64,000 bases of DNA, taken from positions 151,110-215,109 of the forward strand of contig JAOQAD010000027.1 in assembly GCA_025963775.1 (NCBI GenBank), written 5' to 3'. This stretch comes from Bacteroidota bacterium. Its GTDB lineage: Bacteria; Bacteroidota; Bacteroidia; 2-12-FULL-35-15. Below, in pieces: positions 27,485 through 36,929 of this stretch (the stretch's first letter is position 1; each line of letters begins with the position of its first letter). The notes under the pieces are model-generated. The model was not told the origin of the DNA and searched no databases. It saw only the letters and a list, made by a program, of their open reading frames with translations. The position numbers were made by a program, and so were the translations under genes.

Positions 27485-29569
27485 ATGAAAAAAATATCTA
27501 CCGGAAAGATCCTTACAGCAGCAGGTATTCTCGCAACAGCGGTGACCTTCAGCTTATGGGATTCCCAGAAATCCACTGTGGAGGCATCGAGCCACAGGGA
27601 AGCGCCGCTGATCGCAAACGATCCGCTGGCCGATAATACCGACCTTTACGCATTCAGAAGCCCGGATGACACGAATACTGTTACTATCCTCGCGAATTAT
27701 GTTCCATTACAACTGCCGCAGGGAGGCCCTAATTACGCATCTTTCGGCGAGAACATCCGCTACGAGATCCACGTGAAGAACAATGCGGCTACAACGGGTG
27801 ATGACATCACGTACCGTTTCACATTCACGAAAGTGAACGAAGACCCTACAACGTTCTTCAACATCCGCTTAGGGCAGGAGAATTTAAAAACAACCTATAC
27901 TGCTGAGAAAAGCCTTGCAGGCGGTCCGTTCGTAACGATCGTGAGCAATGGCGTTGTGCCTCCTCCGAACATCGGGCCACGCTCCATTTCAGATCCTACT
28001 GTAGGCCTTGGTGCTGCTAACTATGATGCGCTGATGACTGCTGCGATCGCAACAGCGGGCACCGGCGAGACCATTTACTGCGGCCCTGCTGATGACCCGT
28101 TCTTTGTTGACCTTGGCGGAATCTTCGACCTCGGGCAGACACGTGCCGGCGGAACAGGCGTAAATGCACCTGTTGACGGCGTTGCCTGCAAGAACGTGCA
28201 CACGATTGCAATGAAAATCCCTATCAGCAGCCTGCAAAAAACAGGCTTGCCTGTAAGTGCTGCAGCCAACATCCTCGATCCTAATTTCGTGATCGGCGTA
28301 TGGGCTTCTGCAAGCAGGCCACAGATGAGAACACTGAACGGAAACGGTACTGAATCCTATTCAGGAAGCTACGTGCAGGTATCACGCATCGGTATGCCTT
28401 TAACGAACGAAGCGGTTATTCCTATCGGTTCAAAAGACAAATGGAATTCAATTTCTCCGTATGCTGAGGACACCACGATGGATAATTTCTTCTGTAACCC
28501 TGAATTAGCGCTTTACATGGATGCTTCGGCATTCGGTGGTGCTGTGCCTGCGTTCAATGCATTAAGGATTCAGTCGGCTTCACAGACTGTTCTCGGCAAC
28601 GTGGATTTCAGGAACGGGCATGAAGGATTGCATGTATTGTATGGAAATCCTGCAACAACAGGGACCGCACTGGATACTGCTATCTTCGGTAAATATTTAC
28701 TGCGCGCAGGCAGGCCACGCTCTGTGGATCTGCTGCCGATCTTCTATACAGGAGTTCCGAACTTAGCGCCTTACCAGTTAGCTACAGGTAAAACGGATGG
28801 CAATCCTTTAACTGCAGGAAAGCCATTTGTGAACAATTTCCTTCCGACTTTCGGAGACATGCTGCGCCTGAACATGGCGGTGCCTGTTACACCAAGGAAC
28901 TCACCTGATTTCAGCTCACTCGGATTGATCCATGCAGCAGTGCTCGGCTTAACAGACGGAAGGTTCAACACTTCGACTGCATTGCAGAACATCCCGAACA
29001 TGGATGGATTCCCGAACGGAAGAAGGCTTGAGGATGATGTGACCCGCATTGAGTTACAAGCTGTGAGCGGTGTTGCTTTGGCAGCGATCGGCTTATGGTA
29101 TGACGACAGGAACATCGGAAGCTCCCCGCTTACACCAAATTTACTGGGTGTGCTCGGATACACAACCGGAATTGAAGCAAATGACACAACTTTCAAAGCA
29201 GGGTTCCCTTATGTGCAAACACCATGGAGCGGATTCGGAAGATGCGGCGGCCCTACCCCGCTTCCTACAGGGATCAATGGTTATGGACTGAACATCAGCG
29301 CACCTGCACTGAACATGATCCAGAACTATCCTAATCCGTTCAGGGATATGACCACGATCAAATACCGCGTATCTGAAAAAGCGAATGTGGACATCAGCGT
29401 GTTCGACCTTACAGGTAAAAAGGTCGCAACCCTTGTAAAACAACAGGTACAGGAAGGCACTTATGAAACTACCTGGACTGCGGATAACGTAAGCAACGGC
29501 GTTTACATTGTTTCACTTTCTTCCAACGGAAGGATCGTTCAGACAATGAGAGCTGTTGTATCCAAATAA
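27485..29569 (+). CDS. DUF4331 protein with T9SS type A sorting domain
   Basis: 694 residues. It has a signal sequence, then the DUF4331 region (about 30-595), with SSHREAPLIANDPLADNTDLY at the front and a later DPFFVDLGGIFDLGQTR block. A linker (LPTGINGYGLNIS) leads to a C-terminal T9SS domain of about 75 residues: MIQNYPNPFRDMTTIKY, then VDISVFDLTGKKVATL and NGVYIVSLSS. It is expected to pass the outer membrane by T9SS and be attached to or released from the surface. A tandem duplicate of the preceding gene, ending in a strong terminator. Followed by the TPR-HupE-TonB genes, an arrangement that I believe recurs in Bacteroidetes but could not verify here. Confidence 0.92.
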   Translation: MKKISTGKILTAAGILATAVTFSLWDSQKSTVEASSHREAPLIANDPLADNTDLYAFRSPDDTNTVTILANYVPLQLPQGGPNYASFGENIRYEIHVKNNAATTGDDITYRFTFTKVNEDPTTFFNIRLGQENLKTTYTAEKSLAGGPFVTIVSNGVVPPPNIGPRSISDPTVGLGAANYDALMTAAIATAGTGETIYCGPADDPFFVDLGGIFDLGQTRAGGTGVNAPVDGVACKNVHTIAMKIPISSLQKTGLPVSAAANILDPNFVIGVWASASRPQMRTLNGNGTESYSGSYVQVSRIGMPLTNEAVIPIGSKDKWNSISPYAEDTTMDNFFCNPELALYMDASAFGGAVPAFNALRIQSASQTVLGNVDFRNGHEGLHVLYGNPATTGTALDTAIFGKYLLRAGRPRSVDLLPIFYTGVPNLAPYQLATGKTDGNPLTAGKPFVNNFLPTFGDMLRLNMAVPVTPRNSPDFSSLGLIHAAVLGLTDGRFNTSTALQNIPNMDGFPNGRRLEDDVTRIELQAVSGVALAAIGLWYDDRNIGSSPLTPNLLGVLGYTTGIEANDTTFKAGFPYVQTPWSGFGRCGGPTPLPTGINGYGLNISAPALNMIQNYPNPFRDMTTIKYRVSEKANVDISVFDLTGKKVATLVKQQVQEGTYETTWTADNVSNGVYIVSLSSNGRIVQTMRAVVSK

Positions 29570-29581
29570 TTTTTTTCCATT

Positions 29582-29610
29582 GGCCGGGCGGTAAGACGCC
29601 CGGCCTCTTT
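29582..29610 (+). terminator. Rho-independent terminator after the DUF4331 pair
   Basis: A 9-bp GC-rich stem GGCCGGGCG (29582-29590) and CGCCCGGCC (29597-29605), followed by TCTTT. Confidence 0.8.
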
Positions 29611-29649
29611 AAATTACCTATTTTTATAACAAGCAATTTTTTCAAAGCC

Positions 29650-30984
29650 ATGCGTAAAAATCTGTACACCATTTTAGTTTCGGCCACCATCCTGCTGTTT
29701 GGATTCATTGTAGTGTTTGCAAAAAAGCCGGAGAAGAATGTAACAGGCTTAAAGGAGCGTACCGGCTCTATTGCGCTGAACGCGGAATGGCTGGATACAA
29801 AAAAAGCCATCGAAGGATTGCTGGCTGCGATCAACGCGAATCCCGAAAATTACAAGGCGAAGCTGAACCTTGCACAGGCTTATATCCAGGAAGCGCGTGT
29901 AACGGGTGATCATGGCTATTACGACAATGCAGCGCTCAGCCTGCTGGATGATGTGATCGCGAACGAACCAAAAAATTTTGATGCTCTTTGCTGCAAGGCA
30001 ACCGTACTTTTATCGCAGCACCATTTTGCCGACGGGCTTGCTGTAGCACAGCAGGCATTGCCGCTGAACCCCAACAGCGCTTTCATTTACGGGCTCATGT
30101 GCGATTCATATGTGGAGCTTGGAAATTATCCTGAAGCGGTGAAGATGTCGGATAAGATGATCTCGATCCGTCCGGATATCCGCTCCTACTCACGCATTTC
30201 ATATCTCCGCGAGATCCATGGCGACCTGCCCGGAGCGATCGTGGCATGCAAGCTTGCTGTTTCAGCCGGATACCCGGGATTAGAGCAAAGTGAATGGACA
30301 CGCATGATCCTCGCCCATTTGTATGAAAACACAGGACACTTAGACAGCGCGGAATTGCAATACAGGACAGCACTGCAGGAGCGCCCGGACTACGCCTTTG
30401 CCATTGCCGGTTTAGGAAGGATCGAAAAAGCGAAGGGAAATTACAAAGAGGCCATTGCCCTGCTTGAAAAAGCACAGGGAATGATCATCGAGTATTCATT
30501 TACAGATGAACTGACCGATCTTTACAAGCTGAACAATGAGAAAGATAAAGCAGAGGCATCTGCAAAAAGTGTGGTTGAAATGCTCAGCCCGATGTCGAAC
30601 GCGGACGAAAGCAGCAGCGCGCACGGACATTATGCCGACAAGGAGCTCGCTTATGCTTATCTTAAAATGAACGATACGGAAAATGCATTGAAGCATGCAA
30701 TGCTTGAATATGAAAGAAGGCCGGAGAACATTGATGTATGCGAAACAGTAGCCTGGGTGAATTATAAAAAGGGAGATTTCGCAACAGCAAACAGGATGAT
30801 CACAAAAGCATTGCGCACCAATTGCCAGAATGCTTCCTTACTCTGCCATGCAGGACTGATCAGGATCAAAGCAGGCGAAAAGGAAAAAGGAATGGAGCTG
30901 ATCAAAAAAGGCCTGGGCAATGATCCGTTCATGGCCGACATTGAATTAAAGAATGAAGCTTCAAGGTATCTTGTAAACAGCTAA
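29650..30984 (+). CDS. TPR-repeat protein, membrane-anchored or periplasmic
   Basis: 444 residues. An N-terminal hydrophobic segment (LYTILVSATILLFGFIVVFA) acts as signal peptide or anchor. The rest is a run of TPR units, for example ENYKAKLNLAQAYIQEARV, AFIYGLMCDSYVELGNYPEA, YAFAIAGLGRIEKAKGNYKEA and LAYAYLKMNDTENAL, together about eight to ten helical pairs. No enzymatic motif. TPR superhelices bind partner proteins. The HupE-like gene starts after a single base (TAA then ATG), so translation of the two is probably coupled and they should act together. The terminator at 29582 separates this unit from the DUF4331 pair, yet gene order suggests a shared pathway. Confidence 0.88.
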   Translation: MRKNLYTILVSATILLFGFIVVFAKKPEKNVTGLKERTGSIALNAEWLDTKKAIEGLLAAINANPENYKAKLNLAQAYIQEARVTGDHGYYDNAALSLLDDVIANEPKNFDALCCKATVLLSQHHFADGLAVAQQALPLNPNSAFIYGLMCDSYVELGNYPEAVKMSDKMISIRPDIRSYSRISYLREIHGDLPGAIVACKLAVSAGYPGLEQSEWTRMILAHLYENTGHLDSAELQYRTALQERPDYAFAIAGLGRIEKAKGNYKEAIALLEKAQGMIIEYSFTDELTDLYKLNNEKDKAEASAKSVVEMLSPMSNADESSSAHGHYADKELAYAYLKMNDTENALKHAMLEYERRPENIDVCETVAWVNYKKGDFATANRMITKALRTNCQNASLLCHAGLIRIKAGEKEKGMELIKKGLGNDPFMADIELKNEASRYLVNS

Positions 30985-30985
30985 T

Positions 30986-31657
30986 ATGTCGGTTAACAGA
31001 AAACACGCTACATTTTTCACCTGCTGTTTATTCATCCTGCTTCCGCAGCTTGTTTCCGCGCATGCAGTCGCCGACCTCAGCAAATTTTCCCGCAGTGATG
31101 TAGCGCTGATCTACCTGAAACTGGGCTACACACACATCATCCCGCTCGGGCTCGACCACATTCTTTTTGTATTAAGCCTCGTATTCCTTAACTCAAAGCT
31201 AAAGACCGTGATCTGGCAGGCAACAGCATTTACGGTTGCACATTCGATCACACTCGGGCTTGCTATGTACGGGCTTATCTCACCTCCTACTTACATTGTG
31301 GAACCGGTGATCGCCTTGTCGATCATGTTCGTTGCCATCGAGAATATCATTTCCGACAAGCTGAGGCCCTCACGCATCCTGATCGTATTTGCTTTCGGGC
31401 TGATCCACGGAATGGGCTTTGCGAGCGCGCTCACAAGCCTTGGCTTGCCGGAGAACCAATTCCTTACTTCATTGCTCACGTTCAACCTGGGCGTTGAGCT
31501 GGGACAGGTCACCATCATCTTACTCGCCTGGCTGCTGATCTGCAAATGGACACATAACAAACCCTGGTACCGTCAACGGATCGTGATCCCGATCTCATCG
31601 GTGATCGCGGTGATCGCCCTGTACTGGACCATCGAGCGCACTTTTTTTCCTTCCTGA
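30986..31657 (+). CDS. HupE/UreJ family membrane protein (putative metal permease)
   Basis: 223 residues. A signal-like segment ends at SAHA near residue 26, followed by about six transmembrane helices. The conserved His/Asp set of the HupE/UreJ family is present: His50, Asp57 and His58 in HIIPLGLDHILF, His86 in FTVAHSITL, and His141 in GLIHGMGFASAL. Classical HupE and UreJ members are linked to nickel or cobalt entry. The branch seen in Bacteroidetes, next to DUF4331 and TPR genes, has no proven substrate to my knowledge. No hydrogenase or urease genes are in the window, so nickel supply to those enzymes is not supported by context. The ATG follows the TPR stop by one base. Confidence 0.87.
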   Translation: MSVNRKHATFFTCCLFILLPQLVSAHAVADLSKFSRSDVALIYLKLGYTHIIPLGLDHILFVLSLVFLNSKLKTVIWQATAFTVAHSITLGLAMYGLISPPTYIVEPVIALSIMFVAIENIISDKLRPSRILIVFAFGLIHGMGFASALTSLGLPENQFLTSLLTFNLGVELGQVTIILLAWLLICKWTHNKPWYRQRIVIPISSVIAVIALYWTIERTFFPS

Positions 31658-31694
31658 GAAATCCGTTTACCCGGCTTTACCGTAAGTAAACCCG

Positions 31695-32075
31695 ATGATC
31701 ATTCACACCTGCATAAAAAAAGCTGTCGTATATGCATTGCTCTGCATCTACGGCTTTGCTTTGCTGAAGCCGGTAATGCCGCTTGCGAATGACATCATTG
31801 CGCATACATTTTACAAGATGGAACACCTGGCAACGGTGCATTTCGAAAATGGCAAGTACCACGTGCACCAGGAGCTTGCTGCAGCAGAACAGCAACAGCA
31901 TTCAAAAGGCGATGTTCCATCAGGCATTTACGAAACACTCGCCAGCCACATTGCAGCAGAAACAGTTTCAGTTAGCCCCGACCGGGCACCTGTTTATTCA
32001 ATGATCATCTTTCCTTCAAGCGGGCATCCTCTCGATGCCTTCCTTAAAAATGCCACTCCTCCGCCGGAAGCATAA
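31695..32075 (+). CDS. Small His-containing membrane-anchored protein of unknown function
   Basis: 126 residues, family not recognised. An N-terminal hydrophobic stretch (AVVYALLCIYGFALLKPVM, about 10-29) should anchor it in or send it across the inner membrane. The following part is rich in His and Glu: HTFYKMEHLATVHFENG, then KYHVHQEL and a Gln/His run. This is a pattern compatible with metal binding but not diagnostic. The C-terminus is Pro-rich (ATPPPEA). It starts 37 bp after the HupE-like gene and precedes the TonB-dependent receptor by 190 bp, so it probably belongs to the same system. No similarity to cupredoxins is evident. Confidence 0.7.
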   Translation: MIIHTCIKKAVVYALLCIYGFALLKPVMPLANDIIAHTFYKMEHLATVHFENGKYHVHQELAAAEQQQHSKGDVPSGIYETLASHIAAETVSVSPDRAPVYSMIIFPSSGHPLDAFLKNATPPPEA

Positions 32076-32265
32076 ATCCCGATCTTCATTTTAAAGAAAA
32101 AATTTAAACGTCGCTGTCATGCGTTCATGCTTTTCTATCCGTAAAAATTCAAGGGATTGGATGCATTAAGTTTTGTAGTCTTAATAGCCGGAACATATCT
32201 ATGGCACGTTAAGCTGTGCTTAAATTTTTTCTGATCTATTTATTTAAAAATAAAAAACGGATCTT

Positions 32266-34575
32266 ATGAATACACGTTTACGAAATTTCATTTATATATT
32301 TTTCGTCCTGCTTTTCTGCAGCAATACCGCTTACAGCCAGCTACCTGCCATCAAAGGCATCATCACCGACCGGGAAACAAAGCAGGCGGTTGAGGATGTG
32401 ATCATTTCCATTGACGAAATAAACAGCCATACACACAGCGATGCTACCGGTACTTTTTCATTCGCAGTAATTCCTGCGGGCACATACATGATAACATTTA
32501 ACAAGCTCGGCTATGAAACGCAGAAGCTGATTGTAAACCTTCCTGCGAATGAAACAAAGGAGCTGGGCATTACACTTGTCTTTAATCCGAATACATTATC
32601 CGTGATCGACATCCAGGCTGAACGGGCTGTTTCCGCAGCATCTTCCGCTTACCTCAGCAAAGTGGATTTTGAGAACCGCCCGAAGAATTCGGCGCAGGAC
32701 ATGTTGAGGCTGGTTCCCGGCTTGTTCATTGCACAGCATGCTGGCGGCGGAAAAGCGGAGCAGATCTTCATCCGCGGATTTGATTGCGACCACGGTACAG
32801 ACGTTGCCACCTTTGTTGACGGCATCCCGGTGAACATGCCAAGCCACGGGCACGGACAAGGTTATGAAGACCTGCATTTCCTGATCCCTGAAACAGTGAA
32901 AGGCATGGAGATCTTCAAAGGCCCGTATTCGCCCGAGTATGGCGATTTTGCAACGGGTGCGGCTGTGCAGTTCAACACGATGGATACGCTTGAAAATAAT
33001 CTTTTCCAGCTGGAAGGCGGCTATGTACCGAACGTGCAGGACATCACTTCGAAACGCGCATTGGCAATGATCGAGGTTCCGCGCTTCTCCTCCAGTGTAA
33101 GCTCTTACTTTGCAGCGGAGATCATGAACAACAGGGGCTATTTTGAAAAGAGCCAGGATTTCAACCGCTTCAACCTCTTTTCGAAAACAACATTCAGCAT
33201 CAATGAGCACAGTAAGCTGAGCTTTTCTGCATCCGGCTTTGGCTCTTCCTGGAATGCATCGGGACAAGTGCCTGAACGGATGGTAAAGACGGAAGGCATC
33301 AGCCGATTTGGAAGCATCGATGATTCTGAAGGCGGCGCCACGCAGCGGAATAATTTCAACCTCATTTATCATACGGATGTAAAAGGAGGATCGTTTGAAA
33401 CGCAGGTGTATGCTTCCAATTACCGCTTCAAGCTTTTTTCCAATTTCACTTTCTTCCTCAACGACAGCATCAATGGCGATGAGATCGAGCAGGACGATAA
33501 CCGCATCATCCGCGGCATGAACCTTCGCTACACCATTCCGCACCAGCTCGGTAACATGAAGAACAAATTCACGGCAGGCGCCTCTTTCCGTGATGATGAG
33601 ATCACGAATCAATTGTGGCATGCCGTGAAGCGCCGGCGACTGGAAGCGAGAGCACATGCACTGGTGCACCAGCGTTCTTCCGGAATTTATTTCAATGAAG
33701 CATTTCATATAAACGAACACCTGCGCATTGAGCTCGGCGGACGTTACGACTATTTCATCTTTGATGTGGAGGACCAGCTGCCGGCCGATTCAATACACAT
33801 TAATTATTCGGACTATAATTACCAGGCATTGTTCAGCCCGAAGCTGAATTGCGTTTATACCGCAACGAACCGCCTGCAGTTCTTCCTGAATGCAGGAAGC
33901 GGCTATCACTCAAATGATGCACGCTCGGTGGTGCAGCAGCAGGATGATCACAGGCTTCCACGCTCTGTCGGTGCAGAGATCGGCTCGCTTGCACACATCG
34001 GTAATAAAGCGGTGCTCTCTGCAGCGCTCTGGTGGATGGACCTTGAGAATGAGCTGGTGTACGTAGGCGATGACGGAACTACCGAAAATAAAGGATCAAG
34101 CAGGAGATCGGGGATCGACCTGAGCATCCGTTTGCAGCTTAATCAATGGCTGTTTGCTGATGCAGGCATCAACGTTTCTAAAAATAGTTTTACGGACACT
34201 TTGTTCGGGAAACAATTATCGCAGGATTATTATGTTCCGCTTGCACCCATCGCCACTTCAGCGGGAGGATTTACGATGAAGCTGAAGAACGGATTCGAAG
34301 CAGGCATCCGCTATCGCTACATGGCAGACAGGCCGGCCAATGAATCGAACTCTGTGATCGCGCATGGATACAACATCATCGACTTTTCCGCGGGCTACAA
34401 AATGAAGCGTGTACGGATCGGCTTATCGATCGAGAATTTATTGAATACGGATTGGAATGAAGCGCAGTTCGATACGGAAAGCCGTTTGCAATATGAATCA
34501 CAACCGGTGGATGAATTGCATTTCACTCCCGGAACGCCTTTCTATTCAAAGCTGAGCATCGGTTATCTATTTTAA
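32266..34575 (+). CDS. TonB-dependent receptor with carboxypeptidase-regulatory N-domain
   Basis: 769 residues. Signal peptide about 1-25 (IYIFFVLLFCSNTAYSQ). Residues about 27-110 form a carboxypeptidase-regulatory-like domain (IKGIITDRETKQAVEDV, with SHTHSDATGTFSF). The plug covers about 130-245 with the striking FIRGFDCDHGTDVATF and PSHGHGQGYEDLHFLIPE blocks. The rest is a 22-strand beta-barrel ending in aromatic LSIGYLF, the usual outer-membrane terminal signature. It imports a ligand through the outer membrane with TonB energy. The His-rich plug segments and the HupE-like neighbour favour a metal or metal-chelate substrate (inference). It is not a SusC of a polysaccharide locus, since no SusD is present. 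It ends at a bidirectional terminator. Confidence 0.92.
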   Translation: MNTRLRNFIYIFFVLLFCSNTAYSQLPAIKGIITDRETKQAVEDVIISIDEINSHTHSDATGTFSFAVIPAGTYMITFNKLGYETQKLIVNLPANETKELGITLVFNPNTLSVIDIQAERAVSAASSAYLSKVDFENRPKNSAQDMLRLVPGLFIAQHAGGGKAEQIFIRGFDCDHGTDVATFVDGIPVNMPSHGHGQGYEDLHFLIPETVKGMEIFKGPYSPEYGDFATGAAVQFNTMDTLENNLFQLEGGYVPNVQDITSKRALAMIEVPRFSSSVSSYFAAEIMNNRGYFEKSQDFNRFNLFSKTTFSINEHSKLSFSASGFGSSWNASGQVPERMVKTEGISRFGSIDDSEGGATQRNNFNLIYHTDVKGGSFETQVYASNYRFKLFSNFTFFLNDSINGDEIEQDDNRIIRGMNLRYTIPHQLGNMKNKFTAGASFRDDEITNQLWHAVKRRRLEARAHALVHQRSSGIYFNEAFHINEHLRIELGGRYDYFIFDVEDQLPADSIHINYSDYNYQALFSPKLNCVYTATNRLQFFLNAGSGYHSNDARSVVQQQDDHRLPRSVGAEIGSLAHIGNKAVLSAALWWMDLENELVYVGDDGTTENKGSSRRSGIDLSIRLQLNQWLFADAGINVSKNSFTDTLFGKQLSQDYYVPLAPIATSAGGFTMKLKNGFEAGIRYRYMADRPANESNSVIAHGYNIIDFSAGYKMKRVRIGLSIENLLNTDWNEAQFDTESRLQYESQPVDELHFTPGTPFYSKLSIGYLF

Positions 34576-34591
34576 CCAGGCATGCATAAAA

Positions 34592-34623
34592 AAAGAGCCG
34601 CCCCTTAAAAAGGACGGCTCTTT
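34592..34623. terminator. Bidirectional terminator between convergent genes
   Basis: Stem AAAGAGCCG (34592-34600) and CGGCTCTTT (34615-34623), a 14-nt loop, and A- and T-rich flanks. It serves both the TonB receptor (plus) and the Ig-repeat T9SS gene (minus). Confidence 0.8.
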
Positions 34624-34643
34624 GAATTTTACAGAAGATGATC

Positions 34644-36905
34644 TTAGTTCGTAATGATGATCTTTTTACGTACGATGATCCTGCCATTATCTGTTCCCGA
34701 CAGGTAGTAAATTCCGGAAGGAAGTCCGCTCACCGCAACCTGGCGGCGTGTTGTTCCTTCGATGGTAAATGTTTTTACGACCTGGCCTAACTGGTTGGAG
34801 ATGGTAAATACACCGCTTAAGCTGGTCCCGATCACGAAATCACCTTTGCTTGGCTGTGGATAAACATCAAGTGTATTCGCTGATGATGCGTCTGCAATTC
34901 CAGTACAAACGTTCACGGTTATTGTGATCGTTGCCGTGTCGCTGCAGCCGTCAGCTGAACTTGTACCTGTTACAGTATATGTTTCAGTTGTTAAAGGCGA
35001 TACGGTATAAGCAGCTGTTGCCGGGCCGCTCATCCATGAGTAGCTGTCGGCTCCACCCGCAGTCAAGGTAATTGTTTGTCCTTCGCAGATCACAGAATCA
35101 CTTGCTGCTGCAGTAACAGGAGGCAAAGCATTCACTGTAACAGTTTGCGTTACTGTGTTTGTACACCCTGTTGCAGTGATCGTTCCTGTAACAGTGTATG
35201 TTGATGCAGTTAATGGCGTTACAGTGTATGTGTCGGTAGCCGGGCCACCCGACCATGCATAACTATCAGCGCCTGTAGCCGTAAGCGTGGTGGAAGTTCC
35301 GCTGCACACGGTTGCTGTTCCTGCCACCATCACTGAAGGAAGAGGATTTACAGTAACAGTTACCGTATCCATATTCATACATCCTGTGGCTGTAGTCATT
35401 CCGGTAACATAATAATCTGTATCAACGGTTGGCATCACTGTCATTGTATCCGTTGAAGGGCCGCCGTTCCACATGTATGTATCAGCACCCATCGCTGTAA
35501 GCAACGTTGAGCTTCCTGTACACACCTGGTTAGCCCCCCCGATTGTAAGTGCAGGCAATGGGTTCACAGTTAGTGTAACTGTATCCATTGCAATACATCC
35601 GGAAGTTGCATCAGTTCCTGAAACAACGTAATCAGTAGTCATAGCCGGCATTACATGGATCGTATCAGTGGTGCTCCCGGTATTCCAGGAGTATGTATCA
35701 GCGCCAGCAGCAGTCAATACTGTAGAACCGCCGGAGCAGATCGCTGCTGCACCTGTAATGGCCACAGGAGGCAATGGTGTTACGGTTACAGGGATCGAAG
35801 TCCTGCTTCCTGTTCCGCAGGAAGTGCTGTCCTGCACGTAATATGTTGTGCCGGAAGTAAGCACAGGCGTGGTGAATGAAGATCCGCCGCCAAGGTACGT
35901 ACCGCCGGTTGAAGCACTGTACCATCCCAATGTTCCGCCGGATACGCCCATTGCGCTCAGCGTGGTTGCTGAGCCGCTGCAGATGGTTTGCGCACCGCTT
36001 GCAGTTGTATTCAGTGTTACAGGGAACCCGACAGAAACTGTAGGTGCGGAAGAAAGTGTTGTTTTGGTATAATACCAGAAATCAACGTAGCCGTAGTGCA
36101 TTCCACCTAATGTATTTGTAGGGAATGAATTCTGTGAACAACCGTTGCAATAACGCATGTCGTAATAGGTGATCTCAGCGCCGGCTTGCGGCGCAGCACC
36201 GAAGTAATACCCGTCTGCCGAAGCCTGGAAGATCTCAACTAAGTATTGTGTGCCTTGTGTGAGCCAGATCGGGTTGCCGATGTTTGAATAATCATATTGT
36301 GCAGCAGGGCCTGTAACCTGTGCCTGGCGGAGGATCGCCTGTGTGGTAAAGTCAAACAGCGTTATGTAACGTGTGCTGCCTGTAGGCTCGTTCTTGCCGA
36401 AGTCTGTTACAAGAATGTCCTGGTTGCTGCTGAAGCGGAATCCCCTCTGGGAGTCCCCAACGCCGCCTGTATTTGCACCGGAAACACTATCTGTAGCGGA
36501 GTTTGGCCCTACGAATACTGAAGGAATGGAAGACAGCGAACCTGCAACTGGATTCCCATAGAACATATAAAGAGGAATGGTTCCGTTTGCAGGAAGGGTA
36601 TCAATTTTCACCCAGATCACAGTAGAAGCAGTATTCATTCCCGATTCGATCCAGTAGCTGAACAGGGTAGTTCCGGCACAATTTTTCCCAAAGCGGATAT
36701 CAGCGCCGGAAGCCTGCATTTCCCCGTTGGTAACAGGTGTTTGCGTATTCACCGTGAGCTGAAGCTGGTAGTTGTACACGGCAGAACCGGTGTTGTTAGT
36801 GACAGTGACAGGCAGCGTATGAAGCCATCCTGCAGGCTGGGCGAGCGTTGTGAAGATCGCTGCCATAAAGCAAATCGATAAGAGTACGTATTTTTTCAGA
36901 TTCAT
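34644..36905 (-). CDS. T9SS-sorted surface protein with DUF2341-like domain and four Ig-like repeats
   Basis: 753 residues. Signal peptide about 1-22. Residues about 25-130 resemble DUF2341 (LPVTVTNNTGSAVYNYQLQL, then YMFYGNP). A middle segment ends in an Ig-like module with TICSGSATTLSAMGVSGG. Four consecutive repeats of about 72 residues follow, each with the pattern (A/V/I)C(S/T/E)G-S-T-LTA-GAD-Y-W and ending TVTVNPLP. The last 75 residues are a T9SS type A sorting domain (LDVYPQPSKGDF, ISNQLGQVVKTF, PSGIYYLSG). Expected at the cell surface; the repeats resemble PKD/Ig-type stalk modules. Preceded by a small secreted protein gene 24 bp upstream on the same strand, so the two may be co-expressed. 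Probable adhesin or surface-layer component; no catalytic site seen. Confidence 0.9.
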   Translation of the reverse strand: MNLKKYVLLSICFMAAIFTTLAQPAGWLHTLPVTVTNNTGSAVYNYQLQLTVNTQTPVTNGEMQASGADIRFGKNCAGTTLFSYWIESGMNTASTVIWVKIDTLPANGTIPLYMFYGNPVAGSLSSIPSVFVGPNSATDSVSGANTGGVGDSQRGFRFSSNQDILVTDFGKNEPTGSTRYITLFDFTTQAILRQAQVTGPAAQYDYSNIGNPIWLTQGTQYLVEIFQASADGYYFGAAPQAGAEITYYDMRYCNGCSQNSFPTNTLGGMHYGYVDFWYYTKTTLSSAPTVSVGFPVTLNTTASGAQTICSGSATTLSAMGVSGGTLGWYSASTGGTYLGGGSSFTTPVLTSGTTYYVQDSTSCGTGSRTSIPVTVTPLPPVAITGAAAICSGGSTVLTAAGADTYSWNTGSTTDTIHVMPAMTTDYVVSGTDATSGCIAMDTVTLTVNPLPALTIGGANQVCTGSSTLLTAMGADTYMWNGGPSTDTMTVMPTVDTDYYVTGMTTATGCMNMDTVTVTVNPLPSVMVAGTATVCSGTSTTLTATGADSYAWSGGPATDTYTVTPLTASTYTVTGTITATGCTNTVTQTVTVNALPPVTAAASDSVICEGQTITLTAGGADSYSWMSGPATAAYTVSPLTTETYTVTGTSSADGCSDTATITITVNVCTGIADASSANTLDVYPQPSKGDFVIGTSLSGVFTISNQLGQVVKTFTIEGTTRRQVAVSGLPSGIYYLSGTDNGRIIVRKKIIITN

Positions 36906-36929
36906 GTCAGTAGTTTTAAGATGTTGATT

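Noticed and set aside
25697..29569. Short DUF4331 copy as a pseudogene
   Set aside because: The frame is intact, ends in a normal stop, and the gap to the next gene shows no leftover sorting-domain sequence.
32596..33720. 374-codon minus-strand frame inside the TonB receptor gene
   Set aside because: The plus strand encodes a complete TonB-dependent receptor; the opposite frame shows no known motif.
32266..34575. TonB receptor as part of a polysaccharide utilisation locus
   Set aside because: No SusD-like or glycoside hydrolase genes are nearby; the neighbours point to a different substrate.
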